64,000 nt of DNA from Nitzschia sp. pyKryTriq1 (taxonomy: Eukaryota; Bacillariophyta; Bacillariophyceae; Bacillariales; Bacillariaceae): NCBI GenBank assembly GCA_956465555.1, contig OY101115.1:744001-808000 (forward strand), written 5' to 3'. A model generated the notes under the pieces. That model made no database searches. It saw only the letters and a program-made list of their open reading frames with translations, and was not told the DNA's origin. The position numbers and the translations under genes were made by a program. Positions 20,064 to 29,969 of this stretch are shown piece after piece. Each line of letters begins with the position of its first letter. Positions within the stretch are counted from its first letter, which is position 1.

Positions 20064-21092
20064 TTACCATCGAACCAAGAAATAACCTACGAGAAAGATC
20101 AGGTAGTACGAGGGCCATGTACTCGGGGACGACGAAAATGCCACGCCGGGAGTAGATGGTACTTGTACAGCGCCTTGAAAGACGACTCGATAGAGATCTT
20201 GATTTTCCGTACCAAAAAGTAATTGAGCTGATCCGTTTGAGCATGATACTGCAATATTCGAACGAACGGGAGAGTTCAACGGAACACTCCACACGCGTGC
20301 CACCTCGCCATTGGTCGCCCGCTGCAATCCATACAAGGATCGACGATCTGCACTTTGTACTATGAGTTCTGGAATTCCATCGCCATTCAGGTCTGCCACA
20401 ATGGCTTGGTCAATGTTACGAGAAAAGATCTCGTGCGTAGTAAAGTCTCCTTCGGTACTGGCCACGTTGACCAATTGATTGGAAGCCGCATCATAGCGGT
20501 AGTATCTCATATACCCACCAATGTGGGGCGTGCGCGTTTCCACGATTTCTATTTCACCGCGTGGTCCCAAGGGACAGCTAGCCAACTGGTGTAACCATCG
20601 TCCACTCAGCTCGATAAATTCGGACTGAGACTGCTGACGCACCGACCCCTCCTTGTCCAAAAAGTAGACTCGAAGGGCAGCCCCTCGCCCCGTGGTGGAT
20701 ACAGTCGTCAACAGGTCGTCGATACCATCCCCATCCACATCGGTCCACATGGGAGCGAGCCCCTCAAACACTATTTCATCATTTTCATCAAGAATGATTT
20801 CGTTGGCGACTTGAAACGTACCGTCAATCTCATCACGACTCAGAACATGGAGATGAAAGCCTTCGTAGCTATCACCAAGGATACCATGCACATATCGTCC
20901 ATTGGTCGAATGGGTGTAAATTGCCCAACGGTTACTATTAGGCGAGTAAGTGATATGAGCATCTACCAAAGGATCGATAATGGAAACTGGATCAACTGTC
21001 ACTGTTCGATTGGTGTCTGAGATGAAAATCGACTTCCTGAGTCCCTTATATCTGAGTCCCTCATATCGAGTCCCTATACGGGCAATGCACGT
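20064..21092 (-). pseudogene. FG-GAP/VCBS repeat protein, 5'-truncated next to a LINE
   Basis: A coding frame of about 340 residues with two clear Ca-binding FG-GAP/VCBS motifs (DVDGDGIDDLL and DLNGDGIPELIV), a beta-propeller-like body and a C-terminal hydrophobic segment (YYLIFLVGYFLVRW) that could be a membrane anchor. No credible start exists: the frame runs upstream without an ATG into the (TAA)n tract at about 21097-21116 that forms the tail of the LINE remnant, and no continuation appears beyond that element. Family members are extracellular integrin-alpha-like proteins. The likely history is LINE insertion into or beside the 5' part of the gene; transcription from a new start cannot be excluded. 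A 15-bp minisatellite (about 21036-21078) encodes the RYEGL/RYKGL residues at its edge. Confidence 0.65.
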
Positions 21093-21096
21093 ATTG

Positions 21097-22250
21097 TTAT
21101 AATAATAATAATAATAACACAAAGATTAATACTTTATTTTCATAGTATTGCCCGTAAGGAGCTGAATGCGCGCCTATTGTCCAAGAAGTAGTCTCGCCGT
21201 CTACGGGGATAGGACGCTCGCAAGCGATTGTACGCTTGTCTTGATATATAGATAGAGATTAGTCCACGTCGGCGGTAGCCGGTGGGCCCGGGACCTGAGT
21301 AGCTTGTAACCAGAGTAGTTTGGCGTCGATGGGTTCTGCTTGTACCAGTGCACAAGATCGGGAGAAGTAACGTGATAAGTGGGGAGTGGGGTTGAGTGTG
21401 TAAGTGTTCCAGGCTTCGAGGATGTTCCAGTTGGCGTCATCGTGGGCAGCGGCTAGAACCAAGGAATCCGGTGAGTCCATAATACGTCGTCGGTGGTTCC
21501 AGAGCTCCCACGGAATACACCAGATTCGTCGGATAAGCTTGGAGAGCCATAAGTATCCGGAAGAGCGGGACTGGATCAAGGTGTAGTGTTGTTGTTGCAT
21601 GGTTGCCCACTCTGGTCGTAATATGCCGTATGCTACCAGCCTCCAGCCAGTAGTGGTCTGTGAGTGAAACAGAGAGGTGAGATGAGTGGATTGACAAATG
21701 AAGGGAGTTGATGGTGAACCGGAACGCCATTGTCTCAGATGGTGAATGAGACCGTCTCACAAATCCGTGTGCGTTTGCTTTTGGGTCATCCATGAACTGA
21801 GATCTGTAAGTAACTTGTCCCAAATCTCTGTGACTGCAGGGGATGGGTAGCGGATAACATGGTCTACTGAAAGTTCGGGTTCGCCGCAGCATGGACAGTT
21901 GGGGGTTGCTTGTACGCCCCACTGTCGAAGTTTGTCGCTGATGGGGAGATGTCGCGTGAGCCATTTGGGCAACCACAAGCGTTGGTTCAGCGGGGTGGCT
22001 TTAAGGGCACTGGCGGTAGCCTTCCAATCAACGCAAGTGGATGGTTCGGGGATGGAGAGTCGTTTACCCCAGTATTGGTGGGCTGCTGGTTGCCAAATTA
22101 TGGACAACAACTCCTTTTTGTCTAGTCGTGGAAGTCGATAGTCGTCGTGCCAGAGGCTCCAAGAGTCTGCCGGTTCAAGATTGAAGAGCTGTTTACGAGT
22201 TATTTGATGATGGTACTCCCTTCGACATTTCTCTTCGTTCTGGTTCTACT
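21097..22250 (-). mobile_element. LINE (non-LTR retrotransposon) 3' remnant
   Basis: On the minus strand the remnant encodes the C-terminal end of a non-LTR reverse-transcriptase polyprotein: from about 22250 a frame reading KQLFNLEPADSWSLWHDDYRLP, then LPKWLTRHLPISDKL and the zinc-binding RT motif CPCCGEPELSVDHVIRYP (about 21850), with later parts such as WNILEAWNTYTLNP in another frame. The RT core is absent, as expected of a 5'-truncated LINE copy, and the coding part has at least two frame changes. The 3' end is a (TTA)n tract on the element strand (21097-21116), a simple-repeat tail known from I-like LINEs. The upstream boundary is uncertain. Confidence 0.75.
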
Positions 22251-22972
22251 ACTGCTTTTTCTACAGCTTGTTCCCCTCTTCCTACCAGCTGGGACGGGTC
22301 CGTCGCCAACCTCCCAGCTTTCCTGACCGCTCTTCAGACGCGGGCCATTGAGGTGAAGTGGAAAGACATCTTTCACCTTTTGGCTTGGTGCTGATGTTGC
22401 CTCTATTATCTTGCCCGAGCAGACTTTTGTCTTTCGTGTTTTTTGGGCGCATATTATGCGCTCGCGGCGGTGCTGTCTTTTCTCGCGCCTTATTTCGATA
22501 TTTTCTGTCTGGATCGAAGTCGGTACCGGTATGATAATACTGCCTGCGCACGCGCGGGGGATGCTTATTTGCATCTTTGCCTTCGATTTTGGTCGGACGA
22601 TTCATTCAAATTGAACTCGAAGTAGTCAAATTTGGACTACTTCGAGTTTAGAAAGTTGAAAGGAGAGATGTACCCGTACTCTTACACGAGTAGTACAGGT
22701 ACGGACACGCGTACAGTCCGAGTAAAATAGAGTACCATAGTTTACCTATTCTGCCAATTTGACACGCTCACAACACGACGGGCCCATTACAGGCATTACT
22801 TCGGTACTCGTACCAAATTTCCATCTGTACCGATACTTCACTTCTTCACTCTTCACACCTCGCACTTTCAGGTACCCATCATACTCTTTACTCAAACTCG
22901 TAGACGACTCTCTATTGTAGCTCTCTAGAGGAGAGAGAGAGAGAGCTTTGTGGATGTATTTTTAAATTCAAG
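22251..22972. other. Intergenic upstream of LMF1
   Basis: Contains a perfect hairpin at 22614-22648, a GTACCGGTATG motif near 22524, several GTACCNGTAC-like words around 22670-22730 and a GA run at 22927-22944. Minus-strand frames between 22200 and 22605 may be more repeat debris; I cannot identify them. Confidence 0.45.
22614..22648. repeat. Perfect 14-bp inverted repeat, 7-nt loop
   Basis: AACTCGAAGTAGTC (22614-22627) and GACTACTTCGAGTT (22635-22648) are exact reverse complements separated by AAATTTG. It is upstream of LMF1 and outside any gene. Confidence 0.8.
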
Positions 22973-24712
22973 ATGACCAACAACCAAGAAGTACAGAAAT
23001 CTTCGTCTCGTCAGCATCATGGGGTGCTAGACGACAGCGGCGAGATCCAGCCTCTTCTACAACATAAAGCGAAATTTGCCCTAGCAAACAAGAACAGCAA
23101 TATTGATGGGATGGTCACATGGCTCGTGACCAAGTGGGCGATCCTGCGATTGACAGGCTGCGTCTATTTTATTGCCTTTATTGGTGCCTACTATCAAAAT
23201 CGAGGTCTTCTAGGATCCGATGGTATTCATCCCGCAGTTGACTTTTTCAAGGATCAACTCCAGCCGCAATACTCCGATCAGTGGGAAGGCTTCATGAAAC
23301 ATCCCGCGATATTCTGGTACATCGATCTCAACGACGACAATCTCCTAACACTCTACAAATCCGGTATGGCGCTCTCGGCATTGGTGATTTCAGGGGTGGA
23401 TTCTATGATAGTCATGTTAGCCCTATGGTTACTGTACTTTTCAATCATAACCGTCGCTGGTGGCACGTCATTCTACAGCTACGGGTGGGAGAGTCAGCTT
23501 TTGGAGACGGGGTTTCTGTGCATATTTCTGTGCGACATTTTCCCTCAGTTTGGAAAAAAAGAAAAGAGCCCACCATCGCCAATCATATTGTGGCTCTTTC
23601 GTTGGTTGTGCTTCCGAATTTCCATGGGAGCTGGCTTGATCAAAATTCGCGGGGATAGCTGCTGGACCGACAAAACCTGTCTGCACTATCATTTCGAAAC
23701 CCAGCCCATTCCGTCTCCCATGAGCTTTCTATTTCACTTCCTTCCAAAGTGGGCGCTGACCCATGCCGTTGACCTGGATCTCTTCGTACAAGTCTACACC
23801 TCGTGGATGGTTCTTTGTCCAACCGAAATTTCTGGGAGCCAGAGACTGTCCAGTCTATGCCACTGGATTGTCAGAATCGGTGGCTTTATCCAAGCAGCAT
23901 TCATGATCAACATTATTTTGAGTGGAAACTTTGCATTTTTGAACCATTTGACCATCATCCCGGCACTGGCTTGCCTGGACGATGCGTGCTGGCCTCGGTG
24001 GCTAACAACAATGGCGCGAGCGCAAGTCAAATGTTTGCACTTTAATTGGCGAAGCCCTCGGCTGCTTGTGGACTTTTATCTATTGTGGCTGATTGGAACC
24101 TTGTCTCGACCTGTGGTGGAGAACCTGCTGCAGATCGGCGGAAAACGCCAACAGATGAATGCTAGTTTCGGTAGCTTTCGCTTAGTCAACACATATGGAG
24201 CCTTTGGTAGCGTTGGACAGGGGCGCTACGAAGCCATTGTGTCTTTTTCCTATGATGGTCAGACTTGGATGGAACTTGAATTCCCTTGCAAACCTGGTAC
24301 TTTGACGAGACGACCCTGTTTTTGTGCGCCGTATCATTATCGGGTCGACTGGAATATTTGGTTCATTGGGTTCAAACCTCACATGCAAATGCTCCGCGGC
24401 CGAGAACATTGGCTATTTGCTCTTCTTTCTAAATTACTTGAAAAGAATGCAACAAAACGTCCATGGTTGGAATTGCTCGATGCCTCCTCTGCCAATTTGC
24501 TGCGACGAAATTACGAAGAGAAAAATATGACGCCTTCTTACGTGAAGGTGGACATGTATCATTACAAAATGGCAAAGCCACTCTGGGAGATCTTGCCGGT
24601 CTTGTTATCAGGGAAGGAAGCGGTATGGTGGAATCGAACCTTTGAGGAAGTGCTGGTTCCTCCCGTCCGCCTGGATGTGGAACGGCAGCGCCTGGTCCCA
24701 GTCGAACTATGA
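22973..24712 (+). CDS. LMF1: Lipase maturation factor 1-like protein
   Basis: 579 aa from the ATG at 22973, a normal length for the family. LMF1 is a multi-pass ER protein needed for folding of homodimeric lipases; in diatoms the client is unknown. The signature region is clear: RISMGAGLIKIRGDSCWTDKTCLHYHFETQPIPSP in pieces (GAGLIKIRGD at about 220-230, then CLHYHFETQP), followed by FLPKWALTHAVDLDLFVQ and, after further helices, the C-terminal DUF1222 part with GQGRYEAIVSFSYDGQTWMELEF and RPCFCAPYHYRVDWNIWFIGF. The N-terminal 40 residues are cytosolic and acidic with an LL motif. Single exon; preceded by a GA-rich leader. Confidence 0.92.
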   Translation: MTNNQEVQKSSSRQHHGVLDDSGEIQPLLQHKAKFALANKNSNIDGMVTWLVTKWAILRLTGCVYFIAFIGAYYQNRGLLGSDGIHPAVDFFKDQLQPQYSDQWEGFMKHPAIFWYIDLNDDNLLTLYKSGMALSALVISGVDSMIVMLALWLLYFSIITVAGGTSFYSYGWESQLLETGFLCIFLCDIFPQFGKKEKSPPSPIILWLFRWLCFRISMGAGLIKIRGDSCWTDKTCLHYHFETQPIPSPMSFLFHFLPKWALTHAVDLDLFVQVYTSWMVLCPTEISGSQRLSSLCHWIVRIGGFIQAAFMINIILSGNFAFLNHLTIIPALACLDDACWPRWLTTMARAQVKCLHFNWRSPRLLVDFYLLWLIGTLSRPVVENLLQIGGKRQQMNASFGSFRLVNTYGAFGSVGQGRYEAIVSFSYDGQTWMELEFPCKPGTLTRRPCFCAPYHYRVDWNIWFIGFKPHMQMLRGREHWLFALLSKLLEKNATKRPWLELLDASSANLLRRNYEEKNMTPSYVKVDMYHYKMAKPLWEILPVLLSGKEAVWWNRTFEEVLVPPVRLDVERQRLVPVEL

Positions 24713-25455
24713 AAGCGCTTTTAATTTGGTAGGGATAAGTCGGTTGTTTTGTATGAGCGTTTTCTTTATAAAATAGCAGCTGGCAAATGCTGAATTCAAG
24801 GGGACTCGCATCGTTCTCTACTAGCCGTAGAGTAGATTGTTCTGATTGCATATGTCTCTACTAAAATTTGGATGTGTTGCCATACAAGTTGAAAGTATCT
24901 GAGAACAAACCGCTGGGCTGAACCAAGAGATCCGGCGTCTCGATGCTTGTGAGACATTGTGATATACATGCTACAAAGTGAATCATCTTCGAAAGAGAAG
25001 GAGTATGATCCACTACCGGTAGACTACTAGACTAATGTTTTTAAAAACCTTGAAACAGGGGCAAGTTTACCCCTGACCTTGAAATCTATTTTTAGACATT
25101 CGGTATACCGAGGCCATACTTCCTCTCTACTAGAGAGTAGTAGATGCTGTGCCACCATACTGTACAGTACTCGTCCGACGTTGGGTGCACAGCGCGAGAG
25201 AAGTTACGCCGCCAAAATAGATATTTAAACACCCGGATGTACGGCGCATCCTCGCTTCAACGCGTTGATGCCACCTAAAAAATTATTACCCGACGACCGC
25301 TGCGCGACCGCCGCGTTGTTGTCGTGCTGCAAAACACACAAAAACCCATCATCATCCATTATCATAACCACAAAGACGACGCATTGAAACAAAGGAAGAA
25401 GCATCTAGCTAGCCCTTCTATTTTCGTTACCTGTTGTCTTATTGCATCTCGCGAG
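24713..25455. other. Intergenic
   Basis: No gene is supportable. There is a small hairpin CAGGGG-CAAGTTTA-CCCCTG at about 25056-25075. The proximal 130 bp before the synergin-like gene is open in that gene's frame but lacks an ATG. Confidence 0.45.
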
Positions 25456-28400
25456 ATGACGGACGACAGTGTCTTGTACTATCCGACACCGCTAGAACAG
25501 GCGTACAGCCTTTACCTCGCCCAACAAGTCTTTCATGTCGCGCCGAACCTGCCCATGCACCTTTCGGGTCGCAGTGCCGTGCCCTTCTTGACGCAAAGCG
25601 GCGTCGATCGCGGGACCTTGCGATCCATCTGGACAGCTACCGATCCTCAGAATTTTGGAACGTTGACTCAATTGACACAGTTTCAACTCATGTTACGGCT
25701 CGTCTCCATGGCACAGGCGGGAATTTTGGATGCCCAAGGAACGCCCGACTCTATGAGAGAAGCTGTACAGCAATACGCGGGTCGAATATTGGCATTGCCA
25801 GTCTTTTCGTCTGTAGTTATTCCTCCCCATGGCAATTTAATGGCCATGTATGGCATGTTCGTCATTCAATACCAGCAAACGCCGCAAGTAGGAGCAGGAG
25901 ATGCCTCGGTGTCATCTTCGACAACCATGCACGACACTCTGGCATTTGGCAGTGGCCTGACCTCGCCATCGTATGGTATGCAAGGAGTAGTCTCTGTGAA
26001 CTCGTTTGGAGCTGTGAGTACAGTATCGGTGGACGATGCCTTTTCCGATCTCGGACCGACTACCAACGCACCACTGCCTAGTCTCGATGAAGCTACCAGT
26101 AGTTTGGCGTCACCACCAACCACTGAAATTGGAGGCGAACTGCCACCACCATCTACTAGTGACGGTTTGGTAGAAAGAAGCTTTTTCCCCGGGAACCAAG
26201 ATCTCTCCATGGTGGCAACCGGTTCGACGCCCGCCCCTGCTCCTGTGACCGACGCTGATGATGATGAGGAGGAGGAGTTTGGAGACTTTGAAGACGTGGG
26301 CTCGGCTTCGGCTCCTGCTGTAGTTGATGGCTCTTTGACTGGTCCTCCTCCATCCACAACTGTTGAGATGAAACCATCAGTTAGTGGTGGTGGCACATCC
26401 CATGGTCCTCTCGGAAACTTTGGAGACAATTCCAACCAACCACTTCCCAGTCTTGGAGGAGGATCATCCTCCGTTGATCCCTCTTTCGGAGTACCACAGG
26501 TTGCATCATTGAGTGACGATTTTGGAGGATTTACCACTGCGCCTGGCCCCAACCAAGTTGGAATGTTTGATCAAGTTCCTCAGCCGACCATGGCGGCGCC
26601 CTCGTTTGATGGAAGTGTGCAGTCGTCGTCGTCGATGGATCCAACGCCCATCACTTCTAATAAGATAGAGGTCACAACGCCGTTGCCGATCTCGGATGCC
26701 TTTGGTGACATTGGTGTAGAAGATGCCCCCTTGCCATCACTAGCACCCTCGTTTGATGGAAGTGTGCAGTCGTCATCAATGGGGCCTACCGGTATGGTGA
26801 CCACCGGTACAATATTCCTATCGGAACCGGAAACAGACGACTTTGGAGGATTTTCAGCAGCGCCTGCCCCGGACCAGTTTGGATCGTTTAATCAGGTTCC
26901 AGCATCGACCATGGCGACACCCTCGTTTGACGGAAGTGTACAGTCGTCATCAATGGGGCCCATTGCGACTACTACTATATCCCAATCGGCACCGGAAGAA
27001 GACGACGTTGGAGGATTCTCTGCTGCGCCTGCCCCCGACCAATTTGGATCGTTTGATCAGCTTCCAGCATCGACCATGGCGACTCTCTTGTTTGACGGAA
27101 GTGTGCAGTCGTCATCCATGGGGCCCATTGCGACTACTACTATATCCCAATCGGCACCGGAAGAAGACGACTTTGGAGGATTCTCAGCTGCGCCTGCCCC
27201 CGACCAATTTGGATCATTTGATCAGGTTCCAGCATCGACCATGGCGACTCCCTCGTTTGACGGAAGTGTGCAGTCGTCGTCGATTGATCCAACATCGACC
27301 ACTAATAATCTAGAGGTCACAACGCCGGGGTCGATCTCGGATGCCTTCGGTGACAGTGGGGTGGAAGATGCCCCCTTGCCATCCCTGGATGCATTTGGGG
27401 GTGGGGTAGACAAGCCAGTTGGAGGTAGTGATGATGTCGATGACGACTTTGGTGGCTTCGAAACAGCAATTGTGGGCAGTGGTCCTCCGAGAGTTCCCGG
27501 TACCTTGTCGTTTGGAGGGGCAACCAGTGGTGGCACAGCAAGAGAAATATCTGCTCTGAGCCAAAATAGTGGATTTGCTGGAGGAACAGCTGGAAGCAAC
27601 GACGGCGACGATCCGTTTTCAGCATTTGAGAGTATTCCAAGTCCTCATCAACCAGAATTGCCACCTTTGTCAACGGCTCTATCTTCAGACAGTGGACCGG
27701 CTTCGGTTGTGCCAGAGACGAACGGAGACGAAGGCGACGACGACGATTTTGGGGACTTCACGTCACCCTCCGACGCGATGGAGCCGACGGCAGGTGGTGC
27801 CCCGTCCGCGGTCCTAGAGTCCACAGAGGATGATTTCGGAGGCTTTGGCGCCGCTCCCGGGTCAGGTGGAGGCAACGACAGTGACGATCCGTTTTCAGCA
27901 TTTGAGAGTATTCCAAGTCCTCATCAACCAGAATTGCCACCTTTGTCAACGGCTCTATCTTCAGACAGTGGACCGGCTTCGGTTGTGCCAGAGACGAGCG
28001 GAGACGAAGGCGACGACGACGATTTTGGGGACTTCACGTCACCCTCCGACGCGATGGAGCCGACGGCAGGTGGTGCCCCGTCCGCGGTCCTAGAGTCCAC
28101 AGAGGATGATTTCGGAGGCTTTGGCGCCGCTCCCGGGTCAGGTGGAGGCAACGACAGTGACGATCCGTTTTCAGCATTTGAGAGTATTCCAAGTCCTCAT
28201 CAACCAGAATTGCCACCTTTGTCAACGGCTCTATCTTCAGACAGTGGACCGGCTTCGGTTGTGCCAGAGACGAGCGGAGACGAAGGCGACGACGACGATT
28301 TTGGGGACTTCGCGTCACCCTCCGACGCGATGGAGCCGATTGCAAGTGGTGCCCCGTCCGCACCACCAGAGCCCGCAAAGGACGATTTGTTTGGATCCTT

Positions 28401-29748
28401 GGACGATGCATCGCCACAACCAGCACCTGGCTCATACCCAGTATCTGAGGAAGACGATGATTTGGGGGCGTTTGGCGCTGCTCCCAATCTACCTACTTCT
28501 ACAGGGGATGGTATGTTTGGATCCTTCGATGCTGCTCTGCCACAGTCAGCATCTGGCCAACATCCTGTATCGGGAGAAGATTACAATTTTGGAGCGTTTG
28601 ACACTGCCCCAGCTGCAGCACCGGAATCTACAGGAGATGACTTTTTTGGAGCGTTCGACGATGCGCCATCGCTGCTAGCAACAGAGCCCAATCATGTTTC
28701 GGGGGGGGATGACGATTTTGGAGCATTTGATACTGCTCCCCCCGCAGCACCGGAATCTACAGGGGATGACTTTTTTGCAGCATTCGACGATGCGCCATCA
28801 CAGTCAGCATCTGGCCCCGATCCCGTTTCGGAAGAAGGTGATGGGTTTGGAGCGTTTGATACTGCGCCCGCCGCAGCACCGGAATCCACAGGGGATGACT
28901 TTTTTGGAGCGTTCGACTACGCAGCATCACGGTCAGCAAGAGACGACGAGTTCGGGGCGTTTGACGCCGCTCCGGTCGCTCTTGTATCTACAGGAGATCA
29001 AATTCGTGACTTATCGGCGCCGCTGTCGGAAACTCTTTTGAGAAAGTCTGGTTTTGCTGGTGGCCATGTCGATCTGGGCGAATGTTTCGAGGTCAATATT
29101 GGCTTGAGCTCTCCCATGGACGCAGCAAGAAAGAATCGTGTCGATAGATGCATTCAAGTTCTCGAGATTTTGTCAAAGGTGAATCACAATCATAGTTCGA
29201 CATACTGCGAACAAGTGTTGAAAGTTGTCCGCGAGGAGCTTGTGCACGGCTCTAGTATTCTAGTCGAAGCGAAAAGGCTCTCAAGCACGGAGATGCCAGA
29301 GGTAGTCAAACCCTTGCAGTCGATGATAGCTGGCTTACGAGAGTATATGCGTGTCGCCCGCTCAATTATTGCTACAGTTGGGGACATTCTGATGCTGGAC
29401 CAAAGTGCGTTGCTGACAATCGATACTATGGCTTCCACGTGGTGCTCTCTGTCCATTTTGGAAGTGGCACTAGAAATCGAATCTAAGTGGAAGGATATTC
29501 TCAGAGAGGTTAAATTGATTTTGCCATCGTTCTCTGAGAATGCCGATGCTCCAACACTCGAGGAGATCCGATCGGGAATCTCCGGAAAGTTTCCTCCCGG
29601 GAATTTGTGTGAACTTACTTTTCAACCTCTTCTTGCAAAAAACAAATCTTCAACTAGGGCCCAAGTTTCATGGAATGGCAAGGAATTCATGGCATGCTCC
29701 GCCAATCTACTTGCGAATCGCTGTCCTTTCTACATTCCTGGCAAGTAA
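25456..29748 (+). CDS. Synergin-gamma-like clathrin adaptor accessory protein
   Basis: About 1,430 aa from the ATG at 25456 (MTDDSVLYYP). The N-terminus has an EH-like domain (about residues 25-95: HLSGRSAVPFLTQSGVDRGTLRSIW, then LTQFQLMLRLVSMAQAG in pieces). The middle is a long disordered region packed with acidic-aromatic motifs of the DFGDF/DDFGGF/DDFGAF type, which bind the gamma-adaptin ear in animal and yeast synergins and epsins. The C-terminus (about 1195-1430) is helical and ends with CELTFQPL, then VSWNGKEFMACSANL, matching the Cys-containing end of gamma-synergin. A role in AP-1 trafficking at the TGN/endosome is inferred. The middle contains three repeat families, including three near-identical 276-bp units. 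Single exon. Confidence 0.8.
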   Translation: MTDDSVLYYPTPLEQAYSLYLAQQVFHVAPNLPMHLSGRSAVPFLTQSGVDRGTLRSIWTATDPQNFGTLTQLTQFQLMLRLVSMAQAGILDAQGTPDSMREAVQQYAGRILALPVFSSVVIPPHGNLMAMYGMFVIQYQQTPQVGAGDASVSSSTTMHDTLAFGSGLTSPSYGMQGVVSVNSFGAVSTVSVDDAFSDLGPTTNAPLPSLDEATSSLASPPTTEIGGELPPPSTSDGLVERSFFPGNQDLSMVATGSTPAPAPVTDADDDEEEEFGDFEDVGSASAPAVVDGSLTGPPPSTTVEMKPSVSGGGTSHGPLGNFGDNSNQPLPSLGGGSSSVDPSFGVPQVASLSDDFGGFTTAPGPNQVGMFDQVPQPTMAAPSFDGSVQSSSSMDPTPITSNKIEVTTPLPISDAFGDIGVEDAPLPSLAPSFDGSVQSSSMGPTGMVTTGTIFLSEPETDDFGGFSAAPAPDQFGSFNQVPASTMATPSFDGSVQSSSMGPIATTTISQSAPEEDDVGGFSAAPAPDQFGSFDQLPASTMATLLFDGSVQSSSMGPIATTTISQSAPEEDDFGGFSAAPAPDQFGSFDQVPASTMATPSFDGSVQSSSIDPTSTTNNLEVTTPGSISDAFGDSGVEDAPLPSLDAFGGGVDKPVGGSDDVDDDFGGFETAIVGSGPPRVPGTLSFGGATSGGTAREISALSQNSGFAGGTAGSNDGDDPFSAFESIPSPHQPELPPLSTALSSDSGPASVVPETNGDEGDDDDFGDFTSPSDAMEPTAGGAPSAVLESTEDDFGGFGAAPGSGGGNDSDDPFSAFESIPSPHQPELPPLSTALSSDSGPASVVPETSGDEGDDDDFGDFTSPSDAMEPTAGGAPSAVLESTEDDFGGFGAAPGSGGGNDSDDPFSAFESIPSPHQPELPPLSTALSSDSGPASVVPETSGDEGDDDDFGDFASPSDAMEPIASGAPSAPPEPAKDDLFGSLDDASPQPAPGSYPVSEEDDDLGAFGAAPNLPTSTGDGMFGSFDAALPQSASGQHPVSGEDYNFGAFDTAPAAAPESTGDDFFGAFDDAPSLLATEPNHVSGGDDDFGAFDTAPPAAPESTGDDFFAAFDDAPSQSASGPDPVSEEGDGFGAFDTAPAAAPESTGDDFFGAFDYAASRSARDDEFGAFDAAPVALVSTGDQIRDLSAPLSETLLRKSGFAGGHVDLGECFEVNIGLSSPMDAARKNRVDRCIQVLEILSKVNHNHSSTYCEQVLKVVREELVHGSSILVEAKRLSSTEMPEVVKPLQSMIAGLREYMRVARSIIATVGDILMLDQSALLTIDTMASTWCSLSILEVALEIESKWKDILREVKLILPSFSENADAPTLEEIRSGISGKFPPGNLCELTFQPLLAKNKSSTRAQVSWNGKEFMACSANLLANRCPFYIPGK
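26745..27270 (+). repeat. Coding tandem repeats, about 55 residues each
   Basis: Within the synergin-like gene, about four imperfect units carry PSFDGSVQSSSMGP, then EDDFGGFSAAPAPDQFG. Each has one acidic-aromatic motif. Copies differ by several substitutions, so they are older than the 276-bp repeats downstream. Confidence 0.8.
27592..28419 (+). repeat. Three near-identical 276-bp coding tandem repeats
   Basis: Units start at 27592, 27868 and 28144 with exact 276-bp spacing (the word GTTTTCAGCA recurs at 27615, 27891 and 28167). Each encodes 92 residues with DDDDFGDF and DDFGGFGAA motifs. Units differ at only a few bases, mostly at the start of unit 1 and end of unit 3, so the expansion is recent or maintained by gene conversion. 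Confidence 0.92.
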
Positions 29749-29969
29749 TCAATTTCCACGGAGACGTCGGTTGGTCTTTCATCACTGTACGAAATCAAAC
29801 CGAGGAATGCCGCATGCCTGTGTTGGTGTGATGTGAAGGTACCAGTAGTTGAAGCGACGCATCGTTGGACTTTGTGGCGAGTTACTCAAACTTTAACTAA
29901 CTTATAGTAGCATTCTAGAATTCGCACACTCTTGCCCCAACCGTATTTAGGAGCCATCCTTCTGAGAGA
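29749..29969. other. Short convergent spacer
   Basis: 3' ends of the synergin-like gene and the GPCR gene face each other. No feature is seen. Confidence 0.4.

Noticed and set aside
22282-22605. Minus-strand 107-residue frame beyond the LINE as the missing 5' part of the FG-GAP gene
   Set aside because: Basic, low-complexity sequence without beta-propeller motifs; it does not resemble the gene.
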